From assembly GCA_003586115.2 (NCBI GenBank), contig QVOM02000074.1:2646446-2710445 (forward strand): DNA of 64,000 nt, written 5' to 3'. The DNA comes from Salvator merianae (Eukaryota > Chordata > Lepidosauria > Squamata > Teiidae). The notes below the pieces were generated by a model. That model was not told where the DNA came from and did not search any database. It saw only the letters and a list, made by a program, of their open reading frames with translations. The stretch's first letter is position 1, and each line of letters opens with the position of its first letter. Made by a program: the position numbers and the translations under genes. Shown piece by piece: positions 1 through 10,429 of this stretch.

Positions 1-726
1 AAGTATAGTATGAGACACCTTGTCAAATGCTTTGCTAAAGTCAAGATATACTATGTCCACAGCCTTTCCTTGATCGATCCATCCAGTAATTTTGTCGTAA
101 AAGGAAATGAGATTAGTCTGGCATGACTCGCTTGTTACCTATCCATGTTGGCTCTGGTTAATTACTGCATTCCCATTCAAGTGCTTCCATATATGTTGTT
201 TAATGATTTGTTCAAGGATCTTGCCTGGTATTGAAGTCAGGCTCACAGGCCTGTAGGTACCTGGGTCAGCCTTCTTTCCTTTTTTAAAGATAGGGACAAC
301 ATTCGCCCTTCTCCAATCTTCTGCGACTTCTCCTGTTCTCCATGAGTTCTCAGATATCACAGAGAGTGGTTCAGCAATTATATCAGCTAATTCCTTCAGC
401 ACCCTAGGATGTAATTCATCTGGGCCTGGAGACTTGAATTCATTTAAGTTTGCTAAGTGTTCCCTCACCTTCTCCTTGTCCATACAGAGCCTTGATTCTC
501 TTATTTCCTCAACAGCACAGTGAAGGCGAACTGATGTTTCATTTCCTTTCTGAGTAAAAACAGATGCAAAATAGGAGTTCAGAAGTTCTGCCTTCTCAAT
601 GTCGTTTTTGACCAAATCACCTTTCTCATCCTGTAAATGTCCTATAGCTTCTTTGACTTTTCTTTTGCTTCTGACATACCCCCCAAACCCTTTTTTGTTG
701 TTTTTGGCCTCTCTTGCAATCCTCAA
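1..726 (-). pseudogene. CR1 ORF2 fragment: N-terminal reverse transcriptase
   Basis: The frame at 139-726 (195 codons) carries the CR1 pre-RT and RT blocks FKSPGPDELHPRVLKELA, VVPIFKKGKK and GTYRPVSLTSIPGKILEQII, in the usual order. It stops at NQSQHG. In another frame towards position 1 the next RT block resumes with VYLDFSKAFDKVSH, which holds the first catalytic Asp of the RT palm. The stop at about 139 is therefore a frame lesion and not the natural end. The YADD-type second motif would lie beyond the window edge. The product would copy the element's RNA at the nicked target. Confidence 0.88.
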
Positions 727-755
727 TTCATTTCTAGCTTTAGCCTTTCTGACAC

Positions 756-1370
756 TTATCCTGCAGTTCCTGCAGATTTCATCATATTCTTCTTTTGATA
801 TGTCTCCTCTTTCAATTTTTTAAACATTTCTTTTTTTCTTTTTAGCAAGTTATTAAGAGCAGGGTTCATCCACCCTGGTCTCTTTAGATGCTTGCCATTC
901 TTTCTTCTTTTAGGAATTGTTAAAGATTGTGCCTCTAGAATCTCCTTTCTCAAAATTTCCCATCCTTCCTGGACATTTCTGTCCTTTAAGACATCCAGCC
1001 AATGGGTCCTTCCTACCCTCCTTCTGAGTTCATCAAAATCTGCTCCTCTGAAATCTAACCTTGAAGTCTGCGTCCTCTCAGATCTTCCTCCTTTTGTTAT
1101 CCAAAATTCAATGATAGCATGGTCACTGCCCCCCAGGGTCCCAGTCACCCTTACTTCCTCAACCATTTCCTCCCTGTTGGTAAGAATTAGGTCCAAGATA
1201 GCAGACCCCCTTGTTTTTTCCTCCATCTTTTGGAAAATGAAGTTATCTGCCAGAGAGGATAAGAACTTATTGGACCCATGATTTTTGCCTGAGAGAGATT
1301 CCCAACAAATGTCCGGATAGTTAAAATCTCCCATAATCACTAGGTCGTGTTTCCCTGAGAGCTTGGCCAT
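756..1370 (-). pseudogene. CR1 ORF2 fragment: C-terminal endonuclease domain
   Basis: The frame is 204 codons long. The start of the product carries GDFNYPDICW, the conserved block of apurinic-type (exonuclease III-like) LINE endonucleases, and SDHAIIEFWI supplies the catalytic Asp-His pair near the end of that domain. LDLILTNRE lies between them. After the domain comes a Lys-rich linker ending in a stop, where the frame shifts into the RT part at 139-726. In an active element this enzyme nicks target DNA so that reverse transcription can start. The Met at the start is internal to a longer ORF2, so this is not a real gene start. The family assignment is firm; the copy is broken. Confidence 0.88.
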
Positions 1371-1375
1371 CTGAT

Positions 1376-1919
1376 GTAAATAAAAACTATTAATACAGAT
1401 ATAAAAAGATGAGAGAAGAAAAAAAAATCAATCTTAGGGCAGATAGACATAAATTAAAATTAAAATAACATCTAAATTATTTTAACTTTCCAATGTGTTC
1501 CCTTAGCTCCTTTCAAATGTTTAATAAATAAATTAGATCTCAAACTGAAACAGTTTGTTTTTGGCTCCCGAAACAATATTTACCAGGCAAAGAAAGGTAG
1601 ATAAAGATATAGACAAAATAACTAGAACAACAATAGATTGTTGGGCTACCTGGAAAAATAAAATCTTAAGAATAAACACCTTCCTTCTCTTGATAAGATT
1701 GCTACTTGTTATGCATAAAATTCTTGAATAAAAAGCAAACTACTTAGACATATGATAGTAGACACCCACCTCATGATAACATCTACTGGAAAGAACCAAA
1801 ATATCTGAAATTATATTTACAGTACAGAAAGATATGGGACTTTGCAGTTAATTAACACTTCACAGAAAGGACAAAAAAAAGAGGAAAAACCTGGACTCTT
1901 TACAATGTGCAGTAGCATC
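1376..1919. other. AT-rich spacer without recognised gene
   Basis: This stretch separates the truncated CR1 from the L1. It is AT-rich with short A runs and no frame of interest. Nothing identifiable was seen. It is the flank into which the 1940-4032 L1 appears to have inserted. Confidence 0.5.
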
Positions 1920-1939
1920 AAAATCTACAGTATATTGAA
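1920..1939 (+). repeat. 5' target-site duplication of the L1 (20 bp)
   Basis: The 20-bp word beginning AAAATCTACAGT recurs exactly at 4033-4052, just after the A-rich 3' end of the L1. It starts with AAAA, as expected for cleavage by an L1 endonuclease. This makes it the likely duplication flanking the insertion. Confidence 0.65.
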
Positions 1940-1975
1940 AATTATAGACAGGTATGGAAGAAAGTTAATGAACAG

Positions 1976-3100
1976 TTGAAAAATAAAAAAACTAAGGTAA
2001 TATCCATACTATCTAGAATAAGAGTGGTGAAAATGTTTATTATCCCAAGGATTTTGTATTTATTTCAAGTATTACCTGAAAAAGTAAGTATTAGGACATT
2101 GAAACATTGGGATAGTAAGAAAAATAATTGGATATTTAATACAAAACGGCCAAGACTGAGGAAAATGGTTTTAAATATGGGAATTCAGGAGGGAGGATGG
2201 TCTATTCCCACTTTGGAGAAATATTATGTGGCTTTTCAAATAAAAAAATTAGTAGAGTTAGAAGTTAAAACGGAAGAAAAATGGGTAAAAATAGAGAAAA
2301 AGATACATAATTTAGAGAATAGTAGTTTAATGTGGGGTAAAATGCCAGAGAGAAAATATAGAGGATTTTATGGACCATTGAAACAAGTTATGGAAATTTG
2401 GAGAACCTACCAACAGAAGCTAGCACCACAAATATCAAAATATACAACTATTGAATATATAAATAAGGAACAAGAGGTGATGGAAGAAAGACTATTATAT
2501 CAATTAAAGGAAAATGGGTTTAAATATTTAAAGGATCTATATAACATTAGAGGGGAATGGAGGGAACAGGAAATAAAACAGGTTCTGGGGAGAAGATGGC
2601 TAACTTATAATTCCCTGAGAAACTGGTCAGTAACTAATAATATACATTTATTGATCTACAGACCATTGACGGAGATAGAGGAAATATTGGAAGAATGTTT
2701 GAAGGGGTCAAAAGGTATAGGGAGTAAAATATATGGTTTATTAATAAATCAAAAGAATGAAATAATGGAAAGCATGTTTCAAATATGGCAAACAGATATT
2801 AATATTACGAAGGAAAATGTTGGGGAAAAAATGAAGAAAATTAAAGATTTAAAGAATAATAGGGTACAAGAGATGGTCCTGAAAATATTTTATAGATGGT
2901 ATAGGACACCAGCACAATTAGCACATATGATACCCACGATGTCACCGCAATGCTGGCATGGGTGTGGTCATAGAGGTACATATTTCCATCTTTGGTGGGA
3001 ATGTGTTATTATAAAATTGTTTTGGATAGTTATTCAGAATGAAATTAATGATATTTTAAATTTAAATTTGAATTTATCACCTGAACTAGTTTTTTTTTGA
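1976..3100 (+). pseudogene. L1 ORF2 C-terminal region
   Basis: The frame has 374 codons. Early on it holds SRIRVVKMFIIPRILYLFQ, the block just after the RT palm of vertebrate L1 ORF2, followed by IQEGGWSIPTLEKYYVA. Near the end it has FYRWYRTPAQLAHM and then a Cys-His cluster (CWHGCGHRGTYFHLWWEC), the L1 C-terminal zinc-knuckle-like motif. The frame then ends at a run of nine T at about 3091-3099; the sister copy has eight T there, so a one-base slip in this run explains the stop. The endonuclease and catalytic RT are missing. The start used is an in-frame TTG inside the real ORF and has no biological meaning. Confidence 0.85.
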
Positions 3101-3146
3101 AGTGATATCAGGGAGTATATGTGAGGAAAAACAGTATTTATTTGCT

Positions 3147-3154
3147 CAAATGAT
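3147..3154 (+). repeat. 8-bp target-site duplication (left) of hAT insert
   Basis: CAAATGAT lies directly left of the hAT-type terminus and is repeated at 3530-3537. The sister L1 has it only once, at 36802-36809. Confidence 0.9.
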
Positions 3155-3529
3155 CAGCGGTGTAGCTACATGTTCCGCCGCCCGGGGCGGACGAAACGGC
3201 GGCAGCCAAGCAGGGCGCCCCGCCCTGCAGGACGCCCCGCCCTGCAGCTGCCTACTCGCCGTGATGATGGCCGCGCGCGCGCACGCCAGCAGGCACGGCG
3301 AGCGAGCGAGCAGCGGGCGGGGCGAGCGAGGTGAGCGAGCGGCGGGCGGGGCGAGGGAGGTGAGCGAGCGGCGGGCGGGGCGAGCGAGCGGCGGACGTAC
3401 CGGTAAGCCGACTAAAGGCAAACCGGACGCAGGGCGGGCGGGAGGGCCCAAGTCAAAGGCGGCCGCCGCCCCCAACAAGGCGCCACCCAGTGCGCACCGC
3501 CACCCGCGTCCCCCCTTGCTACGCCAGTG
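3155..3529. mobile_element. Non-autonomous hAT DNA transposon, extremely GC-rich, 375 bp
   Basis: The left end reads CAGCGGTGTAGC and the right end, reverse-complemented, CACTGGCGTAGC. These are imperfect terminal inverted repeats of the hAT CAGNGGCGTAGC type. An exact 8-bp duplication (CAAATGAT) flanks it, the hallmark target-site length of hAT. The interior is mostly G and C, rich in CpG, and holds about three copies of a ~31-bp unit built on GAGCGAGCGGCGGGCGGGGC (about 3290-3400). It encodes no transposase, so it would depend on an enzyme supplied in trans. Frames of 144 and 134 codons on its two strands are artefacts of GC-rich sequence. The abundant CpG in an AT-rich host suggests a recent arrival. 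Confidence 0.9.
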
Positions 3530-3537
3530 CAAATGAT
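3530..3537 (+). repeat. 8-bp target-site duplication (right) of hAT insert
   Basis: This is the second copy of CAAATGAT. L1 coding sequence resumes immediately after it. Confidence 0.9.
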
Positions 3538-3790
3538 ATTGGCAGCGCAATCAACAATTGTACTGGGATGGAGGGAAAGTACTAAATGGACATTAAGTAA
3601 CTGGTATAGGTACCTAATGGAACAATATAGATTCGATAAAATGCGGGAAATGAGATTTAAAAGTCAAGGTTTGAAATTGCTTTTTAAAACAGAGGAAAAA
3701 TGGAAAGACTTATTGTATTTTTCCATGAGACCCCAAGCGCCAGAAGAAATAAGAGAAGAAATATTAAGACTGACTCTTTGGTCCAGCTAA
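3538..3790 (+). pseudogene. L1 ORF2 extreme C-terminus after the hAT insert
   Basis: The last ~80 codons of the L1 ORF2 continue here with STIVLGWRESTKWTLSNW and end in RLTLWSS followed by a stop. The same ending occurs at 37060 in the sister copy, so this is the natural ORF2 terminus. It is separated from the upstream part by the frame lesion near 3095 and by the insert. Confidence 0.8.
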
Positions 3791-4032
3791 AAAGAAGGTG
3801 GATGAAGATGGAAGAAGATATCTAATGTTGTCAACCAATGTGCCTAAGGGGTTGATTGGTAGAGTGGTGGTGGGGTAGATATTGTTTGATAAGTTGTTTT
3901 TCAATGTTTGTTTGTTTTTTTTGGGTGGGGAGTGCACTAAATGTTGTATTTCTTTATGTAAAGAAAAAAGAGAGAGAGAGATAACAACTGAAGTTATAAG
4001 ATGTAATAAACATTACTTTTTCCACACACAAA

Positions 4033-4052
4033 AAAATCTACAGTATATTGAA
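4033..4052 (+). repeat. 3' target-site duplication of the L1
   Basis: This is the exact partner of 1920-1939. The short A run before it is the likely remnant of the L1 poly(A) tail. Confidence 0.65.
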
Positions 4053-4382
4053 CTTATAGAAACAAGAAAAAAAGTCTTTATAGATATGTGTCAGCAGCTA
4101 CCAATGGCAATTAACTGGAAACTTAAACTCAACAACAGAACTTTTTTTCTGATTCTGAAATTTGCTTTGAATTCTTTTTTCATTTTGGTTTTCTATTTGT
4201 ATATTCATACAAGTTGTTTAATTGTTTATGTATGTTTAGTTATGTTAGATGTTTGCACATTCTAATAAAAATATTTTTAAAAAATTCTGTCCATTTGACA
4301 GTAACCCTTCTTCCCACCTTACAGCCTCCGTGTCTATTGGCTCCATCCAGCCCTGAGCAGGATGGAACCAGTGTCAAAGAGT

Positions 4383-4470
4383 TTTATTTATTATTTATTT
4401 GAGAATTTATATTCATCCTTCACTGGAAGGTCTCAGGGTGGATGACAACAATAAAAAGATAAAATATATA
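4383..4470. repeat. TTTATTTATTT-type interspersed repeat fragment
   Basis: The sequence has TTTATTTATTATTTATTT, then about 30 bases later GGTCTCAGGGTGGATGACAA and an A-rich end. Related stretches occur at 42940-43030 and 63221-63350. It resembles the common tetrapod repeat whose middle reads ATCCCGCC...GGCGGCTTACA. The class was not determined. Confidence 0.4.
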
Positions 4471-4533
4471 GAATATTTCTAAAACATATTTAATATTTCT
4501 CTGTTATCTCAGAATGCAAGATCTGTGTAAGTG

Positions 4534-5105
4534 ACAACAAGGCCCATTTTTTTTTTGCATATTTTTATTGTTCTTGTATTTCAAATATATAAAATTACAG
4601 TTTACATTACATTTTTAAGTCACTATTATTATCAAATTCATCCTTCATTAACAGTTTCTTCTAAACTTCATGTTCTTCTTTCTTCTTTTTTTTTTTTACT
4701 CTTCAAATCCAGCAATTGCAAGTCCATTATCCATCTCTTGCAGAAAGTCAATAAAGGGTTTCCAGTTCCTGTAAAACCTATTAACTGTCTTAATTCTCAA
4801 AAGATTTGTCAGTTTGTCCATCTCGGCCAACTCCATCATTTTAACTAACCAATCATCCACCGTTGGTAATATCTCTCCTTTCCACTTCTGAGCATATACA
4901 ATTCTGGCAGCAGTTACCATATTTTGCAATAACACATTGACACCTTCAACATTATTTTCCACTGTCCCCAATAGGAATAATTTCAGTCGAAAAGGAATGT
5001 TTGTCTTTAAAATTTTCTGCATAGCTATGTGAATTTGAACCCAAAACTTTTTGGTTTTTACACAAGTCCACCACATATGATAAAAAGTACAACAAGGCCC
5101 ATTTT
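4534..5105 (-). mobile_element. Short 5'-truncated L1 with 17-bp target-site duplication
   Basis: The 17-bp word ACAACAAGGCCCATTTT occurs at 4534-4550 and again at 5089-5105, and the L1 body lies between them (4551-5088). On the minus strand the body begins in the C-terminal ORF2 motif FYHMWWTCVKTKKFW, continues through a helical C-terminal domain and ends AIAGFEE followed by a stop. A short 3' UTR and A tail follow; these appear on the plus strand as the T run at 4547-4556. The element differs in sequence from the L1 at 1940-4032, so it belongs to another subfamily. Confidence 0.88.
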
Positions 5106-5955
5106 GGTTGAACATTGAATGGAGGAGAGGACGTCCTTATGGTTCAACAAGGGAATTGATTACTAAGAAAAGAGCTGAATATTTTCGTGCTTGATGTGTC
5201 CAAGGGCTACATTACACTTAAATGTTAATCCACCTCTGATCAATCTCTAGAGTAAAGAGAATACATCAGTAAAGTGGCAAGCCATCTTCTTTCCACATTA
5301 CTTAATCCAAAGAGTATTTTCTGAGAAGTGGGTAAAATCCACTCAGAAAATATTTTCTACCCTTACATCCAGTTTTGGTGCGTTGTGCAAGGCATTTTAG
5401 GATGCAGGACTTGAGTGTTGGGGGAGGGGGAGGAAGGTGTTCCATTTTGGGGGAAGGAGTTGACGCTGTGACCAATGCACAGCAGCATTCACCCTCAGAA
5501 CTACATACCTCCACAGTACTGCATATTCTCTGCTATGTACTACTTTATACCAGTTAAAAATTAGAAACAGATGCAAATAATATAAATTTGGAATCAGATT
5601 ACCAAGTTCCTCCCACACCCTAGCTGTCTAGTACTAGTGAGTATTCGCTCTCAGTTCTTGGACTTTTATGAGTGCATAAAAAGTGCTCCTCTGGAGTGAA
5701 TCCGTAGCCTATCTAGTTCTTACAATGGTCAAACAGCTGCATAAGAAAGCCCACTAATGGCACACAGCTTGCCTAGCTCACTGTCTCCAAGCCGCTCACC
5801 TTCAGAGGTATCCTGTCTCCTGTCACCAGAGGCAGTCACACTGCCATCAGTGCTAATAGCCATTGTTAACTTGACTTCCACAAATTGAACGAAAACTTCT
5901 TTAAAACTCATCCAAGTTGATGGCCAACACCGCATCTCCTGGTACCAAATTCTAG
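5106..5955. other. No recognised gene or repeat
   Basis: This is about 850 bp of mixed composition. Short open frames occur on both strands, but none has a recognisable motif or a splice-like boundary that could be supported. Confidence 0.4.
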
Positions 5956-5959
5956 TTTA

Positions 5960-6440
5960 ATTATTAATTGTGTAAAAACATTCCTTTCGTCTGTCCTGAT
6001 TCTTCCAGGATTCAGTTTCATTGGAGGAACCTTTGTTCAGGTATTTTGGAAACTGAAGAAAAATATCTTACCCATTTTCCCCATACCATACATAATTTTA
6101 TACAGTTTTATCGTGGTTTCTCTCACTCCTTTTTAGATTAAAAAGCCAATCTTTCCTCATAACTCCTCCACTTAGTTACCCTCCTCTGAACCTCCTCCAA
6201 CGCTGCTATATCCTTTTTGAGATGTGCCAACCAAAACTGCACACAGTATTCCAGAGGTGGTCACACCGTCAATTTATATTAAGACATTATAATGTTAGTA
6301 CCTCAGTTTTCAGTACCATTTTTTACTATCTCTAACATGCATTTGGACTTTATTATAGCAGATGCACACCGTGCCAATGCTTTCATTGAACTGTCTCTTT
6401 CCTGATCAGTCAGGCTGCCTCTCCACTTGAAAATGGAGGT
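5960..6440 (-). mobile_element. CR1-clade LINE fragment, RT C-terminus and 3' UTR
   Basis: On the minus strand the stretch around 6170-6260 encodes the CR1 C-terminal block LEYCVQFW followed by [18 protein letters not shown]. Going left it passes into the 3' UTR seen also at 21750 and 61350 (plus-strand words TCTGTCCTGATTC and GGATTCAGTTTCA). The fragment is ancient and has many substitutions. Confidence 0.72.
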
Positions 6441-6994
6441 GGCTGTGAGTGAGGTGTGGGGAGGAGGTGCAGTGATTACTGGCCAACACATCTCCTTCTT
6501 TCCACTTCAGAGTGAAGAAGCAGTCAGTCTCTGTCATGTTATCAATGAACATTGCTGTATGCAACTAACTTGTAGCCATATATCTAAACTGTAGATAGCT
6601 TGGGAACAGTGGATGGGGAATGTGGGAAGGTTTGGAAGAAGGGGTCATCTACAGTATTGTTATGTTAAGATAAGCAGCTTTGATGTGAAAGGAGGGGGAG
6701 GCGAATGTTGAGTATTTCTGTACTTGGTATAAGGGGAAAGTTGCTTTCTGCAATTTTAAGTCTGTCTATCTGAATACAGGTTTTCTGTTCAACATGAAGG
6801 ATTTTTTTTGTTTCTTGCCATAGGTTGCAGAAAACCACTTTTAATTCTGAGACCATCGTGTCTTCAGGAGTTGATGATGACAACAAACAGGACCAGGGAG
6901 AGGCTTTCCCAGTGGAGGAAGGTGACATTGGGACCAAGGAGCATGTAGGTTCAGCACCATGTTTGCTACCCTGGTGATGCAGAGCAGATCCTAG

Positions 6995-8170
6995 GTGACT
7001 GATCACAAAGCACCCTGCAAGCAGATGATCTCCAGATGGGAGGTCTGGTTGCCAGATCTGTTTGAGGGGCAATACGCAAGAGTCTCTGCTCATCTGTGTA
7101 GAGAATGCAACTTGGTGGTGGCCCAGGGCCTTGAAGGGGGAAGCAAGGCAAGGAACCTGCTCTGGGATAATTCCAAAATGCTCCAGAATGTCATGAAAGA
7201 GGTGAAGGAGGCCACAGCATTCCTATGCCAGCAGCTAGCCCAGATGGTGGGGATTGATGATAGGGTAGGATATCAAGTTTATCATTTGCAGGCCCAAATT
7301 CAAGAACAAGGAAACCTGTTTCTGTGGCAGCTTGTCAGCATTTATTGATAAAAGATCACACAGAAAAGAGCACCAGTAACTACACATAACCCTTAATGTG
7401 GCCATGGGTGAACATTCTTGTTCACTCCCCATTTTCTCCCAAACTCATAATGACATTGGAACAACTACAAATTCAATTACTTTCCAACCATGCTTATCCC
7501 TACAACAAAGGAAAAGCAGAGTGAGTAAAATATGCAAGCAGGCATGGTCTGGAATCCAGAGCTTTAAAGATAGCAGTAAAGTGTCCAGCAGACACTGGAG
7601 TGTGGTGGCTTGTGCAATGGTGGAGTTGCAGCAACCCTGAGAGATGGTGGAGCGATGCTGGGCTAACAGGGAGACTGAGGACAACAAGTAGCCCCTCCAC
7701 CACCAGGTAGACCATGTGAGCTGGTGTAGGTGGGCTCCATCACCCCCCAACTGGTATCTAAAGACTATGTACAATGGTACCCTAAATAAGTTCCCTTACT
7801 TTATCACCCAAGTAGCTGGCTACAAGGATGAGTATGAGGGGAGCTTCTTCTCCAAACAACTAAAGGTGAGATATGTATCTAGTCAGTTGGAGGGAGAAGC
7901 ATCAGAGTGGCTTGTAGATCTCCATAAAATGGCAGTCCCTGAGCTGGTCTTGCAAGAGGTGTTTATGCTGAGCCTGTGAGATAGATTTGAGGACCTGTTT
8001 TGATATTGTGAGACACTGAGGAAGCTGCAATGACTGAAACAAGGATGCAGAATGGGGAGAGAGTATGCAAACAAGTTCAGGCAGCTCACCAGCAGAGTGC
8101 CTGAATGGTCCGAGTCTACCAAGGTTCAAACTTTCCTGGATGGACTAGACCCCAACATGTTGGTGTTAAA
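6995..8170 (+). pseudogene. Ty3/gypsy gag remnant
   Basis: Frames at 6995-7348 and 7716-7979, plus a shifted frame to about 8170, resemble gypsy Gag. They show NKFPYFITQVAGYKDEYEG, then VRYVSSQLEGEASEWLVDL, which matches the usual capsid-region pattern (a run ending in L-x-G-x-A-x-x-W). About 120 bases later comes VQTFLDGLDPNM in another frame. Gag would form the particle that packages element RNA. The copy has several stops and is cut off near 8170. No zinc knuckle was found. Confidence 0.6.
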
Positions 8171-8171
8171 G

Positions 8172-9360
8172 GCCATGCTCTGGGTTTTTAGTTGTTTTGG
8201 GGAAATTAGCTTTTGCCCAGGCATTTAGACCTTCTTAGGGATCGATTTCTTGGTTATGGTTTTAATAAAGCTAAATTGACATAGAAAATGCAAATAAAGA
8301 GAAGGTAATCCTTGAAAAGAATGGTGCATCTTTATTAGGACCCAGCAAAAAGATTGAAATCCAAAGAAATAGCAATAAACAATGTAATTTGTTAGAATCA
8401 GCTAGTTTCATAAGTAGGATAGGTAGTTTGGCATTTAGAAAAGGAAAAGAAAAAGGCTTGGCTCCAAACTAAGTAAGGAAACCTAGTTAGTGAGTGTAAA
8501 AGGGGTAGAAAGGGGGGGAGAAAGAGAGAGGGAGAGTCTGGGAGAAGCTAGCAATGGAGACTAGAGAAGGTTCCTAGCACTAAAGGGATAAATCTCACCC
8601 ATCTGTAGTCTCCTCCAGGTAAAATCTTCATCAGACCAGAAAGGAAAATTTGGGGGAAAAGATGCATAAGTCTCTTGCAGGCAAAATGGGTGAAAATCAG
8701 AGAATGGGATGTGAGCGAGGCTCCACAACCCTTACTCCTTTAGAAACAAAAACAGCTCTTTTGCCAAAGGGCATAGAGAGAGATATGGAATCCCTCTTTT
8801 AGTGAAATCAGCTCAAAAAGGAAAATAAAGGAAACTGCAAGCAAGCATTAGGATCAGGCAGCTTCTTAGAAAAAATCTGTTCTCTCTCCATTTCAGGAGG
8901 GGAGTAAAATCAGCTCTCAGCCAAGGTAAAAATGGTGCTGAGATGTTCTCTTCTTCCTCTGCTCCATGATGTCTCTTCTCCTGCTCTTCTCCTCAGCTCC
9001 TGCTAACTTCCTAATAATAAAAACCTGAACTTTTTATATTCTTCTTCCCAAGTGGAAAAAGGAGGGAACTTTCTTGAGCTGAGCAAAGATGTGTGTTTTT
9101 TCACGTAGACAAGATAGACAGATAACTACACTGCTTGATGAGCTTAAATGGTGCTGCTTGCATTCTTAATGAGAAGTTCTCAAGGTGTAGGTTTGAACAA
9201 TGGACTAGTTTTGATGGCCAAATAGTTGTCCAATCTTTTGTTAACCATTAATGCATAATTTCCTGAGCTGACTTCTCAGCAGCCAGGTTATTCAAGAAAT
9301 AAGCAGAGGAAAACAGGGTCCAAGATTCTGGTCAGATTCCCTGTATTTGAATCCTTATAG
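8172..9360. other. Insertion-like AG-rich stretch within gypsy gag, possibly an LTR
   Basis: Gag similarity stops at about 8170. The following 1.2 kb is purine-rich and non-coding. On the minus strand it has a TATA-like word (TATAAAAAG, near 9030) and an AATAAA near 8327, which could mark a reversed LTR. No clean TG...CA ends or target-site duplication were found, so the class is unresolved. Confidence 0.3.
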
Positions 9361-9373
9361 TTATAGTTATATT

Positions 9374-9985
9374 TCATAGGATCCATGCCAATCCGTACAT
9401 AGTTATGCGCTCCAGTTTCTGTATGGCATGGCTACAAGTATCTGCGTTACATTGGAATGGCCCTTTATGCAAGCAAATCCGGGCAGTCTCTTGGGCTAGA
9501 TCAGGCTGGCTAGGGAGACTGAAGCCAAGCAGCAAAACATCAAATTTGGCTGCCAATGCCAGAGTTGCTGAGTCGTCTTGCAGGTACTGTCCCTTCCCCC
9601 AAAAGGCAGCAAAGCCAGGGTGTAAGATGACCCAAGAGGTGATGCTTGGGATTGTGTTTAAGATGTGAATAGAATGGTCATCTAGCAGTTCATTGCCCTC
9701 AGTGCCTGTCAGGTCTGTCAGAAGGAAGCTCCTAGAATCATGCCATAGAAGGAATAAAACCCTTAGCAATGACTCCTGTGAAAGAAACCCCTACTCAACA
9801 TAAAACAGGATTGGTGAGTGCTCCAGCAACACTGCAGGGGTGCCTAGTAGAAAACCTGGAATCAGATCTTTTTTCCGCCAATGATTTGGCAGAAAATGGG
9901 CAGAGCCTGTCCTAAGCTGCAGGGTAGGGCAAAACGCAGGGTGCAAAGAACCAAGCTGTGTTCAACTTTTCTTTATGAAAGTCCA
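9374..9985. other. Unassigned open frames between gag and protease remnants
   Basis: A 131-codon frame on the minus strand (9374-9769) and an 87-codon frame on the plus strand overlap here. Neither shows a domain I recognise. The position, between gag and protease of the gypsy element, suggests decayed gag C-terminal sequence, but this could not be shown. Confidence 0.3.
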
Positions 9986-10039
9986 AACTAGAGACTCTCA
10001 GGGGAAGGGAAAAGGGCAGATTTGGAGCCTCATTGATTC

Positions 10040-10350
10040 AGAGTGCTTCAGGTATTTCATGAATCCAGCTATTGCCACCTGGCTGAGGTTGGAGCTGGAG
10101 GAGATGGGTACTCCATTCGATTTATCCAAATGGATGGATGGCCCATGACTGCCCCCCCCCCCCACAAGCCACAAGATTTCTCCGGTTTTGTTGGAATAAG
10201 AGACCACTGGGAAACTATCCAATTTGTGCTGACCCTAACAATTGCACACTCCATAATAATGGATTTGACCTGGTTGCATTGCCATAGCATACAGATCAAG
10301 TGGAAGGAAAACATAAGCTTCCCAGAACCAACTTGCAAGTCCTACATGTG
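10040..10350 (+). pseudogene. Ty3/gypsy aspartic protease remnant
   Basis: The plus-strand frame holds DHWETIQFVLTLTIAHSII followed by MDLTWLHCHSIQIKW. This fits the C-terminal half of the gypsy protease, where a hydrophobic strand leads to an (I)LGLPWL-type motif. The catalytic D-S/T-G was not found intact. It lies directly before the RT remnant as in intact elements. A run of C at 10150-10163 breaks the local frame. Confidence 0.55.
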
Positions 10351-10429
10351 AACGATATGTAAGATCTCCAGAGATCTCTAGGTAGGGTCAGAAAACGAAC
10401 CTAAAGGCATTACATTAAGACCAATAGTT

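Larger units (their letters stand above)
1..1375 (-). mobile_element. CR1 LINE, ORF2 endonuclease to RT, runs off window edge
   Basis: This is a CR1-clade non-LTR retrotransposon read on the minus strand. From right to left it encodes the C-terminal half of the endonuclease, a basic linker and the first part of the reverse transcriptase, and the frame continues past position 1. It lacks the N-terminal endonuclease, so it is 5'-truncated near 1375. Only two frame breaks are evident, one near 730-830 and one near 120-140, so it is the least decayed CR1 in the window. The 3' UTR lies outside the window. Confidence 0.93.
1940..4032 (+). mobile_element. 5'-truncated L1 retrotransposon with nested hAT insert
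   Basis: This is an L1-clade element keeping the last part of ORF2 and the 3' UTR. Coding similarity starts at about 1940 (VWKKVNEQLKN) and runs to the stop at 3788, with the hAT element 3155-3529 inside it. The 3' UTR carries T-rich and GA-rich tracts and an AATAAA near 4006, and ends in a short A run. A 20-bp direct repeat flanks the whole. A second copy of the same family at 36427-37245 is closely similar over the last ~1 kb. Confidence 0.87.

Noticed and set aside
892..1281. 129-codon plus-strand frame
   Set aside because: It is the antisense shadow of the CR1 endonuclease domain.
3102..3550. Overlapping 144- and 134-codon frames on opposite strands, Arg/Ala/Gly-rich
   Set aside because: They lie in the GC-rich hAT insert, where stop codons are rare by composition. 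No motif, and the insert is bounded by hAT ends and a target duplication.
4531..4848. 105-codon plus-strand frame with hydrophobic stretch
   Set aside because: It is antisense to the short L1 and its T-rich tail; the hydrophobicity comes from T-rich codons.
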